This document shows positions 16,654 to 25,799 of a stretch of 64,000 nt of DNA, piece by piece; position 1 is the first letter of the stretch; each line of letters starts with the position of its first letter. This stretch comes from JAAYXE01 sp964391195. GTDB lineage: Bacteria > Chloroflexota > Anaerolineae > Anaerolineales > UBA4823. Under the pieces are notes generated by a model that saw only the letters and a list, made by a program, of their open reading frames with translations, was not told the DNA's origin and ran no database searches. The stretch lies in contig CAYMLG010000006.1 of assembly GCA_964391195.1 (NCBI GenBank), positions 60,879 to 124,878 of the forward strand, read 5' to 3'. Made by a program: the position numbers and the translations under genes.

Positions 16654-17517
16654 TTAACCGTTATTTTTTCTATTGCGCCGGAACTTCTCGGAGAGGGCTG
16701 CCGCTCCCGGCCCCAGGTAAGCTTCGATCACTTTCGAATTGCTTTGGATTTCTTCTGGCGTGCCGCTGGCGATCACTTCACCGAAGTCCATCACTGTGAT
16801 CCGCTCGCAGATTCCCATCACCACCCGCATCTGGTGCTCGATGAGCAGGATGGTGAGTTTGAAGCGTTCACGGATGAAGTGGATCAGATCCATGAGCTCG
16901 ACCGACTCGTTCGGGTTCATCCCGGCCGCCGGTTCGTCCAGGAGCAAAAGCTTTGGCTCGGCGGCCAGGGCCCGGGCGATCTCCAAGCGGCGCTGTTCTC
17001 CATAGGGCAAATTCCGGGCGATTTCTCCCTGGCGGTCCTCCAGCCCGAAAACGCCGAGGAATTCCTGTGCCCGCTCAGTCAGCTCCTGTTCTTTGCGTAG
17101 AAACCGGGGGTTGTGGGTGATGCCGTCTACCAGGCTGTAACCGGCGTGAGCATGGTAGGCGATGCGCACATTGTCGAGCACCGTCAGGCTGGGGAACAAG
17201 CGGATGTTTTGGAAGGTGCGGGCAATGCCCATATGGTTGATCTCGTACGGACTCAGGCCGGTAATGTTCTGTCCCTTGAAACAGATCTCCCCGGCAGTGG
17301 GCACGTATACGCCGGTGATCATATTGAACACAGTTGTCTTGCCCGCCCCGTTCGGCCCGATCAATCCCACCAGGTCGTTCGGATACAGGGTGATCTCGAA
17401 GTTATTCACCGCCCGGAGCCCGCCAAACTGCTTTACCAGATTGGCGACCTGCAGCATGGGCTCGCCGGTGGGCGGTGTTACGGCTTTCGTTTGGGTTACA
17501 GCAGCTTGTTCGCTCAT
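16654..17517 (-). CDS. livG: branched-chain amino-acid ABC transporter ATP-binding protein LivG
   Basis: 287 residues. Walker A is GPNGAGKTTVFNMITG, the signature region is LPYGEQRRLEIARAL and Walker B is LLLLDEPAAGMNPNE, followed by ILLIEHQMRVVMGI. The longer helical insertion and C-terminal BCA_ABC_TP_C tail (GTPEEIQSNSKVIEAYLG) separate LivG from LivF. Its ATG overlaps the livM stop by 4 nt, which indicates translational coupling. Confidence 0.96.
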   Translation of the reverse strand: MSEQAAVTQTKAVTPPTGEPMLQVANLVKQFGGLRAVNNFEITLYPNDLVGLIGPNGAGKTTVFNMITGVYVPTAGEICFKGQNITGLSPYEINHMGIARTFQNIRLFPSLTVLDNVRIAYHAHAGYSLVDGITHNPRFLRKEQELTERAQEFLGVFGLEDRQGEIARNLPYGEQRRLEIARALAAEPKLLLLDEPAAGMNPNESVELMDLIHFIRERFKLTILLIEHQMRVVMGICERITVMDFGEVIASGTPEEIQSNSKVIEAYLGPGAAALSEKFRRNRKNNG

Positions 17518-18851
17518 TCCGTCACCTTCCGTGGCGCCGGCGAGTCGCCGGGTTGCAGCGGGGCTGGGGGTTCATCCAGGCTGGCGTAGATGGCCGCCGA
17601 AGGGATATCCTCCTCGCGCCGTTGTGGAGCAGTCGGCCGCAGGGCCGGGAGGATCTGGCGTAAGAAGGGGAACTCATAGCCGCCCAGCAGACCCGATGGC
17701 CTCAACAGCATCAACAGCAGCAGGAGCAAAGGGTACACGACGAAGCGCCAGGTCTCGAACCCCTGTGGCAGCCAGATGCGTAGGAAACCTTCCAGCACCA
17801 GGGCCCAGGCAAAGGATGCCACCAGGGTGCCGGTCACACTGCCAAGGCCGCCAAATACGACGATAATTAGCGGATCAAAGGATTTAATGAAGTTGAAGGT
17901 ATTGGGATGCAGGAACCCATTGATGTGGGCATATAGGCCACCGGCGAGGCCGGCGAAGAAAGAGCCCAGGACGAAGGTCAGGGTCTTATAGTGGCCGACA
18001 TCGATCCCCATCGCCTTGGCGGCGATTTCATCCTCCCGTACCGAGACGATCGCCCGGCCGTAGCTGGAGTGCAGCAGGTTGCGGATAACTACCACGACCC
18101 CCAGCAGGAAGAAGAACACCCAGAACCAGGTGGTGAGGTTGGAAGGGATACCCACCATCCCGCGGGCCCCTTTCATCTCCTCGAAACCCAACATCGTATC
18201 CGAGTTATCCAGGAGCACCTTCACGATAATGGTCAAACCCAGGGTGGCGATCCCGAAGTAGTCGGAGCCGAGGGTGAGCACCGGCAGGCCAAAGAGAAAG
18301 CTGATCTCTGCCGCCAGGATGCCGCCGATCAGCACCGCCAGGAGGTACATGATCTGCAAGCTCACCCTGGCGGGGAGCACGGCGAACAGCCCGGTGATGG
18401 CAGGGGTGAGGATGACCCCAACTCGCACCGCCACAAAGGCCAGGGCGAGCACTACGATCATATATAGGGTGAAGGCTGAAAGGGCGTCCACCTTCCGCAG
18501 GCGGGATAGAACGCGCTGCAGCAGGAGAATCCCAACGCCCGCCAGACTGGTTACCAGGAACATGACCACTAACCCATCGGCGCTTTTGTTCACGTGCCAG
18601 CGGAAGGTGATATCCGCAGCAGTGTATGCGCCGATAGCGTAGAAGGCGAACTGGCCGAGCGAGAACTGCCCGTTGAACCCGTAAATCAGGTTCAAGCCCA
18701 GGCTCACGATCGCCATCACCGCCCCGAGACGGATGATCGTATTCCAGAAGGAGGTCAGCAGGTTGAACGAGAACAGGCCCTGCACCACCAGAAAGAGGAG
18801 AATGGCTCCACCAAAAAAGAGGAGCGTTTCGCGATTTAACCGTCTAGTCAT
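17514..18851 (-). CDS. livM: branched-chain amino-acid ABC transporter permease LivM
   Basis: 445 residues, longer than many LivM proteins because of a ~50-residue hydrophilic C-terminal tail. It has about ten membrane helices and the conserved GLNLIYGFNGQFSLGQFAFY and GVIVAS-like segments (here VFGGLGSVTGTLVASFAWAL). It forms the translocation pore with LivH. It lies 14 nt after livH and overlaps livG by 4 nt. Confidence 0.95.
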   Translation of the reverse strand: MTRRLNRETLLFFGGAILLFLVVQGLFSFNLLTSFWNTIIRLGAVMAIVSLGLNLIYGFNGQFSLGQFAFYAIGAYTAADITFRWHVNKSADGLVVMFLVTSLAGVGILLLQRVLSRLRKVDALSAFTLYMIVVLALAFVAVRVGVILTPAITGLFAVLPARVSLQIMYLLAVLIGGILAAEISFLFGLPVLTLGSDYFGIATLGLTIIVKVLLDNSDTMLGFEEMKGARGMVGIPSNLTTWFWVFFFLLGVVVVIRNLLHSSYGRAIVSVREDEIAAKAMGIDVGHYKTLTFVLGSFFAGLAGGLYAHINGFLHPNTFNFIKSFDPLIIVVFGGLGSVTGTLVASFAWALVLEGFLRIWLPQGFETWRFVVYPLLLLLLMLLRPSGLLGGYEFPFLRQILPALRPTAPQRREEDIPSAAIYASLDEPPAPLQPGDSPAPRKVTE

Positions 18852-18865
18852 TTTTCATCTCCAGA

Positions 18866-19990
18866 TCAGGCCTTCTCCCGCTCTGGCTCCCCAAAAATGC
18901 CGGTCGGACGGACCAACAAAACCAGAATCAGGATTGAGAACGCAACAGCATCGCGCATGGGGGTGGAGATGTAGGCTGCGCTGAGCACTTCAGCCTGGCC
19001 CATGATCAGCGCGCCGACCAGAGCGCCGGGAATGCTCCCGATACCGCCCAGAACGGCGGCCACGAAGGCTTTCAGGCCGGGGATAATGCCCATGGCGAAA
19101 TAGACCTGCGGGTAAGCTGTAGCATAGAGCACACCCGCCGCCCCAGCCAGAGCCGCCCCAATGGCGAAGGTGATTGAGATTGTCGCGTCAACATTAATAC
19201 CCATGAGCCGCGCCGTGGGTTTATCGTACGCCACCGCGCGCATAGCTTTCCCAATTTTGGTTTTTTGAACTACAAATTGCAAGCCGAACAGCAAGAGCAG
19301 GGAGGCGACCACGATGATGATCAGAATGTTTGAAAATAAGACCGCTCCCGGCGGAGGCGCGGTGCCGGCTTCCAGACGGTGGACACCATCCAAAACGTAA
19401 TAAGTGACGACATTGAATGGCCGCGGATAAGTGATAAAGTTAGGGGAGAAGACGAAATCCAGCGCGCCGAAGTATTCCAGGAAAAATGAGACACCAATTG
19501 CGGTGATAAGTGCTGAAATGCGCGGCGCATTGCGAAGCGGCTTATAGGCGACGCGTTCGATGGTCACAGCCAGTATGGCGCATACGATCATCGAGAGCAA
19601 GATGACCGAAATAGAACCCAGCAGCAGGGAGACCGCCTGTGGTAAGCCAGGGAACACGACCAGCGGCCAGGCATGAAGCTGGAAGCGGCTGATGGCGTAA
19701 TAGCTGGTAAATGCGCCCACCATGAACACATCACCGTGAGCGAAGTTGATCAACTTGACGATGCCGTACACCATGGTGTATCCCAGGGCGATGAGGGCAT
19801 AGACGAAGCCAAGCTCAATGCCATTGATCACCTGGCGGGTGAACAAACTTGGCGATTGGATTGCCTGGGAGCCGATAAACAGAACGGCGACAACAGCAAT
19901 TAACACCAGCAACCCTTTGCCAATCCAGCCTTTTTGCAGGATTCGCTCGAACGGTGTGGTGGTTGTACGGATAGTTGTGGTTTGCTGCAT
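18866..19990 (-). CDS. livH: branched-chain amino-acid ABC transporter permease LivH
   Basis: 374 residues with a ~60-residue N-terminal extension and about nine membrane helices. Hallmarks are ALIALGYTMVYGIVKLINFA, HGDVFMVGAF and the EAA-like VAAVLGGIGSIPGALVGAL. It is the partner of LivM. A 171-nt gap with a hairpin separates it from the upstream binding-protein gene. Confidence 0.95.
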   Translation of the reverse strand: MQQTTTIRTTTTPFERILQKGWIGKGLLVLIAVVAVLFIGSQAIQSPSLFTRQVINGIELGFVYALIALGYTMVYGIVKLINFAHGDVFMVGAFTSYYAISRFQLHAWPLVVFPGLPQAVSLLLGSISVILLSMIVCAILAVTIERVAYKPLRNAPRISALITAIGVSFFLEYFGALDFVFSPNFITYPRPFNVVTYYVLDGVHRLEAGTAPPPGAVLFSNILIIIVVASLLLLFGLQFVVQKTKIGKAMRAVAYDKPTARLMGINVDATISITFAIGAALAGAAGVLYATAYPQVYFAMGIIPGLKAFVAAVLGGIGSIPGALVGALIMGQAEVLSAAYISTPMRDAVAFSILILVLLVRPTGIFGEPEREKA

Positions 19991-20105
19991 AAGCCTTATC
20001 CTAACCAGGCAGAGAAGGCGGTAAGAACACCTCTCTCTGCGCTTCTGGCAGTCGGGGCTGCCCGCAACGGAACAACCCCAACTGCAGCTTATGATGGATG
20101 AAATG

Positions 20106-20143
20106 GCTGAGAAGGAAGCAGCGGTTGCCGCCCCCTTCTCAGC
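20106..20143 (-). terminator. hairpin between livJ and livH (likely attenuator or mRNA stabiliser)
   Basis: GCTGAGAAGG (20106-20115) pairs with CCTTCTCAGC (20134-20143) just after the binding-protein stop codon. There is no T-tract. Such intercistronic structures are common after solute-binding genes and keep the binding protein in excess over the permease. Confidence 0.55.
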
Positions 20144-20161
20144 TGGTTGACTTTCTGCAGA

Positions 20162-21346
20162 TTACGGGGCAACCGTATCCACGTACTTGACCTCACCGCC
20201 AGAAACCTGGAGGATGACGGCGGGCTTGATCGGGTTGTGCTGCTCGTCGAAAGTGATTGTGCCGGAGACCGCGTTGTATTCAAGGGTCTCCATTGCATCG
20301 GCCACCTGGGCTGCATCATCTACACCGGCCTTCTCGATGCCAGCCAGGAGCAGGTTCATGGCATCGTAAGCCAGGGTAGCCAGCGCGTCGGGCTCGGAAC
20401 CGTATTCGGCGGAGTAGTTCGCCACCCAGTTGGTTACCTCTTCACGAGGATCGTCGGGTGAGTAGTGGTTGGTGTAGTAGCCGCCTTCAGCCGCACTGCG
20501 GTCGAGGTCGGCCGAGTCCCAACCATCACCGCCCATCATCACCGCGGTGATGCCCATTTGCTTGGCCTGAGCGCCAACCAGATTGATGATGTTGTAGTAG
20601 TCGGGAACGTAAAGGATATCAGGGTTGGCTTCTGCAACCTGGGTCAGGATCGCAGAGAAGTTAGTGTCCTGGGAAGTATAGGTCTCTTTGCCTAAGATCT
20701 GCCCACCGCCTTCAGTGAAGGCCGCTTCGAAGAATTCAGCCAGACCGCGAACGTAGTCATTCCCCTGGTCGTAGAGGATGAAGGCGGTCTGAGCTCCGAG
20801 GTTATCAAGGGCGAATTTAGCCCCAACCGTACCCTGGAAGGGATCGATGAAGCAGGCGCGGAAGACAAAGTTCTTCGTCTCACCGCTCTGAGTCAGGGTC
20901 ACCTGCGGGTTGGTGGAAGTGGGGCTGATTTGCAGCACGCCCTTCGACTCGGCGACGTCGGATACAGGGATGGATGCGCTCGAGCAAACCTCACCGACGA
21001 TGTAATGGACGCCATCCTGGTCGATCACCTGGTTGGCGGCATTCACAGCAGGGTCGGGAGTGCATTGGCTGTCGGCGACTACAGCCTCAATCTGACGGCC
21101 AAGCACACCGCCATTAGCATTCCATTCCTTGATCGCCAGAAGGGCGCCATCCCGGGTAGAAACACCGAAGGTCGGGACTGGGCCGCTGAGCGGGGCTAAG
21201 ATGGCTATTTTCAGGGGTTCGCCTTCGCCCGCACCCCCGGCAGCCTGTTCCTCACCTGTGGCAGCCGGCTCTTGGCCCGGTTGAGCGCATGCAGCGAGCA
21301 GCAGGCTCAAGGCCAGCAAGAATGTAATTAGATAGCGGAACTTCAT
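20162..21346 (-). CDS. livJ: branched-chain amino-acid-binding lipoprotein (LivJ/LivK-like)
   Basis: 394 residues from ATG 21346, chosen because GGAGGAG lies 6 nt upstream. A lipoprotein signal (FLLALSLLLAAC) is followed by a Gly/Glu/Ala linker. The mature part is a type I periplasmic-binding fold (IAILAPLSGPVPTFGVSTRD, GEVCSSASIPVSDVAE, LYDQGNDYVRGLAEFF). In a monoderm it would be tethered outside the membrane to feed LivHM. Specificity may be Leu/Ile/Val, amides or urea. It is the first gene of the liv operon, behind a leader of about 580 nt. Confidence 0.94.
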   Translation of the reverse strand: MKFRYLITFLLALSLLLAACAQPGQEPAATGEEQAAGGAGEGEPLKIAILAPLSGPVPTFGVSTRDGALLAIKEWNANGGVLGRQIEAVVADSQCTPDPAVNAANQVIDQDGVHYIVGEVCSSASIPVSDVAESKGVLQISPTSTNPQVTLTQSGETKNFVFRACFIDPFQGTVGAKFALDNLGAQTAFILYDQGNDYVRGLAEFFEAAFTEGGGQILGKETYTSQDTNFSAILTQVAEANPDILYVPDYYNIINLVGAQAKQMGITAVMMGGDGWDSADLDRSAAEGGYYTNHYSPDDPREEVTNWVANYSAEYGSEPDALATLAYDAMNLLLAGIEKAGVDDAAQVADAMETLEYNAVSGTITFDEQHNPIKPAVILQVSGGEVKYVDTVAP

Positions 21347-21924
21347 TTGGGACTCCTCCTTAAACATGGCGTTTTATCGAAAATCATGCGCTTTGCAGCG
21401 GCAGGGATGAAACTATATTATTGCCTGATTGAACCACCTCCTTTCTGTGAGTTTCGAGCTGTGAGTCACCGCTTCGAAGGAACTGCGAAGGTATCCCTTC
21501 GATTACGATCGCGGGTTCGGCCTCCCCCTGGCTCAAGCCGCGCGCTCACAATATATTCCATTGTTAATGCCAGGTTTTGGGGGAAAGGTATGGTCCATAA
21601 GCAGCGTCTACGGCTGACGTACAGACTCCATGCGAATCATGGGCCACAACCGCTCGGCTCACGCCGGGCTATTCGTTCAGTTTTCAAACCGGTGTGCGCC
21701 GGTCGAGAAGGGCCAGTCGTCTGATATGAGGCGGATTGATTTGACGACTTAGCGGGATGCTGTGGTCTATAGTCTATCCCCTGCAGACCACAATTTTCCT
21801 TGCCCATCGTGTGCAATCCAGGTGATTGCATTCTTTTGGCTGTCCAATTTGGCGGAGGTTAGGACAGCCCTGGTGTCGATGGTTTGGCTCAGCGAGCCTG
21901 GATCACTATGGTACGCCAGAGATT
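21347..21924 (-). other. very long 5' leader of the liv operon
   Basis: If the promoter at 21931-21959 is used, about 578 nt are transcribed before the livJ ATG. No convincing ORF is present. Short stems are visible on the minus strand: GTGGTCT/AGACCAC across 21754-21792, and TGCAATC/GATTGCA around 21812-21830. AAAGGAGGT occurs near 21436-21445 without a start codon at a normal distance. I do not recognise a T-box or known riboswitch core. Confidence 0.45.
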
Positions 21925-21930
21925 CTGCAT

Positions 21931-21959
21931 ATCATAGTGAGTTTGTACTTGTTTGTCAA
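21931..21959 (-). promoter_or_regulatory. promoter of the liv operon
   Basis: Minus strand: TTGACA (21954-21959), 17-nt spacer, TATGAT (21931-21936). Only one base departs from consensus. It lies in the otherwise empty region upstream of the binding-protein gene and points toward it. Confidence 0.65.
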
Positions 21960-22179
21960 TAGTGTACAGATAAGTTAATCATAAAAGGTGAAGCAGGCAG
22001 CCTCCTTCACCAGTAAAACTTCATCCAAGGAACAGTCTAGCATATTACTTTGAAAACTGTCAACTCTTTCGAGCCCGATTTTGGTAAATATGTGATAAAA
22101 ACGACAATTAACCTCTGCCCTGGCGCGGAAACGAGCTCCCCTCGAGCCCGATCAGCACCCGGCCGGGCAGTGCCAGGCA

Positions 22180-22213
22180 GCCGGCTTTAGCCTATCACAT
22201 CTATAAAGCCGGC
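22180..22213. repeat. 10-bp hairpin in the livJ upstream region
   Basis: GCCGGCTTTA (22180-22189) and TAAAGCCGGC (22204-22213) with a 14-nt loop. It sits between divergent genes, where no terminator is required, so it may belong to an unannotated short RNA. Nothing else identifiable lies between 21960 and 22241. Confidence 0.4.
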
Positions 22214-22242
22214 CTGTGTAGCTTTGGCGTTTTAAATGTAGG

Positions 22243-22399
22243 GCAAAATCAGGGCAATCGCATATGACCACAATCTCTTAGCAAAGTGGGGCAAAAGCCA
22301 CATTTTAAGGCGGAGATTTTGGATGTCCGCCCACAATACACACTGTTTATGACCCTCAAGTGGGAGAGAACTTTCCATATGCGATTGCCCTGGCAAAAT
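22243..22399. mobile_element. MITE-like element with 17-bp terminal inverted repeats and target duplication
   Basis: The ends of a 143-bp segment (22250-22392) are perfect inverted repeats: CAGGGCAATCGCATATG at 22250-22266 and its complement at 22376-22392. Each end is abutted by the direct repeat GCAAAAT (22243-22249 and 22393-22399; 8 bp if one shared G is counted). There is no coding capacity. Terminal repeats plus target duplication are the signature of a non-autonomous transposon. The CAGGG tip recalls ISAs1-type ends, but that assignment is only a guess. Confidence 0.75.
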
Positions 22400-22447
22400 C
22401 GTGGATGGGGGCAAAATCAGGCCGCTTATGGTAAAATTTAACAGTTT

Positions 22448-23443
22448 ATGGATACGACAAAAAACCAGGTTTTACCTGCTCCGCCCAGCTTAATTAAGAC
22501 CCTTCTAGCCGGTTTTGACGCAGTTAGCAATCATCTTGGGGTGATCATTCTACCCATTATCCTGGACCTGCTGCTCTGGCTCGGGCCGCAGCTGCGACTG
22601 GAGCGCCTGGTGAAGGCCATGTTCGATCAGGTGCTGCGGATACCGGAGATGAACACTCCCGAGACCGCAGAACTCATACGCACCAGCCAGGAGGCCTGGC
22701 TGGCGATGGCTGGCCAGTTGAACCTTTTCAGTCTGCTGCGCGGTTTCCCGGTCGGGGTGCCCAGTTTGATGGTCTCTCGCTCTCCAACCGCCGGACCATT
22801 GGGGGCGCCTTTCACCTGGGAAGTAACTTCGTTGGGCATGTTACTGCTGGTGTGGCTGGTGCTCAACCTGGTGGGCCTGCTGGCCGGTGGATTGTACTTT
22901 GCCTCTGTGGCGCAGGTGTCGTTAACCGGAAAGTGGGATGGCTCGCGGCTGCTCCGTGATCTGCCCTGGATTTCCGGGCAGGTGATCATGCTGGCCTTGT
23001 TCATTTTTCTTTTGGTGCTGGTGTTGAGCATTCCTTTTAGTTGCGCGATGACCTTCTTTATGCTGACCGGGCTCAACCTGGGGCAGGTCTCGCTGCTGTT
23101 GGTGGGAGTTTTGCTTCTGTGGCTGATGCTCCCCCTGGTATTCTCGCCGCATGGGATCTTCGTATACCGCAAACGGGTATTCGAGTCGATGATGAAAAGT
23201 ATCCGGCTGATCCGGCTCACGCTGCCGGCAACCGGCCTGTTCCTGCTGATCTTGTTGGTCTTGAGTGAGGGCCTGGAAGTGCTGTGGAAAGTTCCACCGG
23301 AGCAGTCCTGGCTATCACTGGTGGGGGTTGTCGGACATGCGTTTGTCACCACGGCTCTGTTGGCGGCCAGCTTCATCTATTATCGAGATGCCGACGCCTG
23401 GGTCCAGCAAGTGTTCAGACGCAACCAGTTTAAGTCTACGTAG
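22448..23443 (+). CDS. multi-pass membrane protein of unknown function
   Basis: 331 residues with about six membrane helices (LGVIILPIILDLLLWLGPQL, LGMLLLVWLVLNLVGLLAGG, VIMLALFIFLLVLVLSIPF, LLLVGVLLLWLMLPLVFS, LPATGLFLLILLVL, FVTTALLAASFIYY) and loops typical of DUF-type membrane proteins in Anaerolineae. It starts 49 nt after the MITE duplication and precedes gyrB on the same strand. No enzyme motif is visible. Confidence 0.8.
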   Translation: MDTTKNQVLPAPPSLIKTLLAGFDAVSNHLGVIILPIILDLLLWLGPQLRLERLVKAMFDQVLRIPEMNTPETAELIRTSQEAWLAMAGQLNLFSLLRGFPVGVPSLMVSRSPTAGPLGAPFTWEVTSLGMLLLVWLVLNLVGLLAGGLYFASVAQVSLTGKWDGSRLLRDLPWISGQVIMLALFIFLLVLVLSIPFSCAMTFFMLTGLNLGQVSLLLVGVLLLWLMLPLVFSPHGIFVYRKRVFESMMKSIRLIRLTLPATGLFLLILLVLSEGLEVLWKVPPEQSWLSLVGVVGHAFVTTALLAASFIYYRDADAWVQQVFRRNQFKST

Positions 23444-23471
23444 TTCTTTCGTCCGGGTGAGCGATTCTTTT

Positions 23472-23510
23472 ATCTTCAAAACCTGGAGGCTCGCTCCAGG
23501 TTTTGAAGAT
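23472..23510. terminator. 17-bp perfect hairpin upstream of gyrB
   Basis: ATCTTCAAAACCTGGAG (23472-23488) and its complement (23494-23510) with a 5-nt loop. It is 28 nt after the membrane-protein stop and likely ends that transcript, although a T-tract is missing (GGAAAAAC follows). Confidence 0.65.
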
Positions 23511-23578
23511 GGAAAAACCTCTCCATTCCAACCGGGTAAATTTATCGACAATAATTGTCCTAGATCGTTGGAGGTTCT

Positions 23579-25504
23579 GTGTTAAAGGGTAACAATACCA
23601 TCTCCTATGAAGCCAAAGACATCCAGGTTCTGGAGGGTCTGGAAGCGGTTCGCCGCCGCCCGGGTATGTACGTCGGCGGTACCGATATTAAAGCGCTGCA
23701 TCACCTGGTGTATGAGGTGGTCGATAATTCAATCGACGAGGCGCTGGCCGGTGTATGTGACCGGATCGAGATCATCATTCATCCCGACAGCAGTGTAACT
23801 GTCAGCGATAATGGGCGCGGGATTCCGGTGGATATCCATCCGCAGCTCAAAAAGCCGGCGCTGGAAGTGGTGATGACAGTGCTGCACGCCGGAGGTAAAT
23901 TCGGCGGGGGCGGTTATAAGGTTTCCGGAGGCTTACACGGTGTAGGCGTCTCGGCGGTGAATGCCCTCTCGGAGTGGTGCGAAGTGGAAGTCAGGCGAGA
24001 AGGCAAAGTGCACTCCCAACGCTACGAGCGCGGCTATCCCCAGGGCCCGGTGGAAGTGATCGGTAAAGTCCCGGAAAGTGAAACCGGCACCCGTACCACA
24101 TTCAAATTTGACCCCGAGATCTTCAAAGGGGAAGTGGAGTACCGCTTCGAGACCCTGGTGCAGCGCTTCCGGGAGATGGCCTTCGTCACTCGCGGGGTGA
24201 CCATCTGCCTGCAGGACGAGCGCTCCAACCGGGAGATGACCTTCTACTTCGAAGGCGGGATCACCTCTTTCGTGCGCTACCTCAACCGTAACCGGGCTGT
24301 GCTCCATCCGGTCGTGCACGTTGAGAAGGAAGTGGACCGGATTACCATCGACGCTTCCATCCAGTACACAGATGCGTATGCTGAGTCGGTGTATTCGTTT
24401 GCCAATACGATCAACACTATCGACGGCGGGACTCATCTCACCGGGCTGCGCTCGGCAGTAACCCGGACGATCAATGACTACGCTCGCCGCAGCGGTTTGC
24501 TGAAAGATTCAGACCCCAACTTCACCGGCGACGATACCCGGGAAGGTTTGACGGCGATCATTTCCATCAAGCACCCGGATCCGCAGTTCGAGAGCCAGAC
24601 GAAGGTCAAGCTGATGAACCCCGAGGTGCAGACGCTGGCGACTCAGGTGGTGGGCGAAGCTTTCTCCACCTTCCTGGAGGAGAACCCCTCCGCCGGGCGG
24701 GCGATTGTGTCGAAGTGTTTGACTTCTGCTCGCGCCCGGGATGCGGCCCGTAAAGCTCGCGACCTGGTGATCCGCAAGTCGGCCCTGGAAAGTTTGACCC
24801 TGCCCGGCAAGCTGGCAGACTGCTCGGAGCGCGACCCCAACCGGGCAGAGCTGTATATTGTCGAGGGCGACTCGGCAGGCGGCAGCGCCAAGCAAGGCCG
24901 CGACCGGCACTTCCAGGCGATCTTGCCACTGCGGGGTAAGATCCTCAACACCGAGCGGGCGCGTCTGGATAAGATTCTGGCCAATAACGAAGTGAAGGCC
25001 CTGATCTCGGCCCTGGGCACCGGTATCGGTGAGAGTTTCGATCTGAGCGGCCTGCGCTACGGGCGGGTGATCATCATGACCGATGCCGATGTGGACGGCA
25101 GCCATATCCGCACCCTGCTGCTGACCTTCTTCTTCCGCTATATGCCCAAGCTGATCGAGGCCGGGCACCTGTTCATCGCCCAGCCCCCGCTCTATCGCAT
25201 CGAGCACAAGAAAGATGTCCGCTACGTCTACAGCGAGGCCGAGAAAGAGCAGCTACTGAGCCGGCTGGGTGTGTCTGAAGATGGGAAGGTCAATATCCAG
25301 CGTTACAAAGGTCTGGGTGAGATGAACCCCGAGCAGCTGTGGGAGACGACAATGGACCCCGCTTCCCGCACCCTGCTGCTGGTGACGGTCGACGACGCGG
25401 CCGAAGCTGACCGGACCTTTGATATGCTGATGGGGTCGGCCGTCCCCCCGCGCAAACGCTTTATCCAGACACACGCGCGCGAAGTCCGGAACCTGGATAT
25501 TTAG
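23579..25504 (+). CDS. gyrB: DNA gyrase subunit B
   Basis: 641 residues from GTG 23579 (GGAGG upstream). The order is a GHKL ATPase (YEVVDNSIDEALAG, VSDNGRGIPVDIHP, GGKFGGGGYKVSGGLHGVG), a transducer domain, then TOPRIM (YIVEGDSAGGSAKQGRDRHF with IMTDADVDGSHIRTLLLTFF) and the C-terminal GyrB domain (QRYKGLGEMNPEQLWETTMD). With GyrA it introduces negative supercoils. The length is that of short GyrB/ParE proteins. No second subunit-B gene is in the window, so GyrB is the simplest call, with ParE as the alternative. Confidence 0.95.
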   Translation: MLKGNNTISYEAKDIQVLEGLEAVRRRPGMYVGGTDIKALHHLVYEVVDNSIDEALAGVCDRIEIIIHPDSSVTVSDNGRGIPVDIHPQLKKPALEVVMTVLHAGGKFGGGGYKVSGGLHGVGVSAVNALSEWCEVEVRREGKVHSQRYERGYPQGPVEVIGKVPESETGTRTTFKFDPEIFKGEVEYRFETLVQRFREMAFVTRGVTICLQDERSNREMTFYFEGGITSFVRYLNRNRAVLHPVVHVEKEVDRITIDASIQYTDAYAESVYSFANTINTIDGGTHLTGLRSAVTRTINDYARRSGLLKDSDPNFTGDDTREGLTAIISIKHPDPQFESQTKVKLMNPEVQTLATQVVGEAFSTFLEENPSAGRAIVSKCLTSARARDAARKARDLVIRKSALESLTLPGKLADCSERDPNRAELYIVEGDSAGGSAKQGRDRHFQAILPLRGKILNTERARLDKILANNEVKALISALGTGIGESFDLSGLRYGRVIIMTDADVDGSHIRTLLLTFFFRYMPKLIEAGHLFIAQPPLYRIEHKKDVRYVYSEAEKEQLLSRLGVSEDGKVNIQRYKGLGEMNPEQLWETTMDPASRTLLLVTVDDAAEADRTFDMLMGSAVPPRKRFIQTHAREVRNLDI

Positions 25505-25577
25505 GTTATTGGTATGTAGGATTTCTAAAGGTTTGGCAATACCTGGCGTAAAGTTTGGCACTGGGTTAATAATGTTT

Positions 25578-25620
25578 GGCAGCGCCCGACACATAAAGTT
25601 TGGCGCTGCCTTTCTTTTTC
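25578..25620 (+). terminator. intrinsic terminator after gyrB
   Basis: GGCAGCGCC (25578-25586) pairs with GGCGCTGCC (25602-25610), followed by TTTCTTTTTC. The loop and left flank repeat GTTTGGC several times. The left flank TAATGTTTGGCAGCGCCCG nearly matches the terminator at 26632, on the other side of the next gene. Confidence 0.8.
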
Positions 25621-25645
25621 ATTCATCCAGAATTCTAAGAAAAAC

Positions 25646-25750
25646 GTGATCCTCATCCCCGCCGCTGCATTAGGGGTTATGAGTCCTATTCTGGCCGCCG
25701 GAGCCGCAGGCATAGTAGAAACGGGCATAGCAGAAACCGTGCAGAAGTGA
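25646..25750 (+). CDS. possible 34-residue hydrophobic peptide
   Basis: GTG at 25646 opens a short frame ending TGA 25750, beginning VILIPAAALGVMSPILAAGA. It is hydrophobic with one possible membrane span. No ribosome-binding site is evident. It may be the remnant of a longer gene or chance. Confidence 0.25.
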   Translation: MILIPAAALGVMSPILAAGAAGIVETGIAETVQK

Positions 25751-25799
25751 TAAGCTTCTCAACAGTTTACCCGAACCCCTTTAAAGAGGAACATAAAAA

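Noticed and set aside
21368..21924. T-box riboswitch in the liv leader
   Set aside because: GGAGGTGG near 21440 recalls the T-box core at first sight, but AGGGTGGNACCGCG and the specifier and antiterminator structure are absent.
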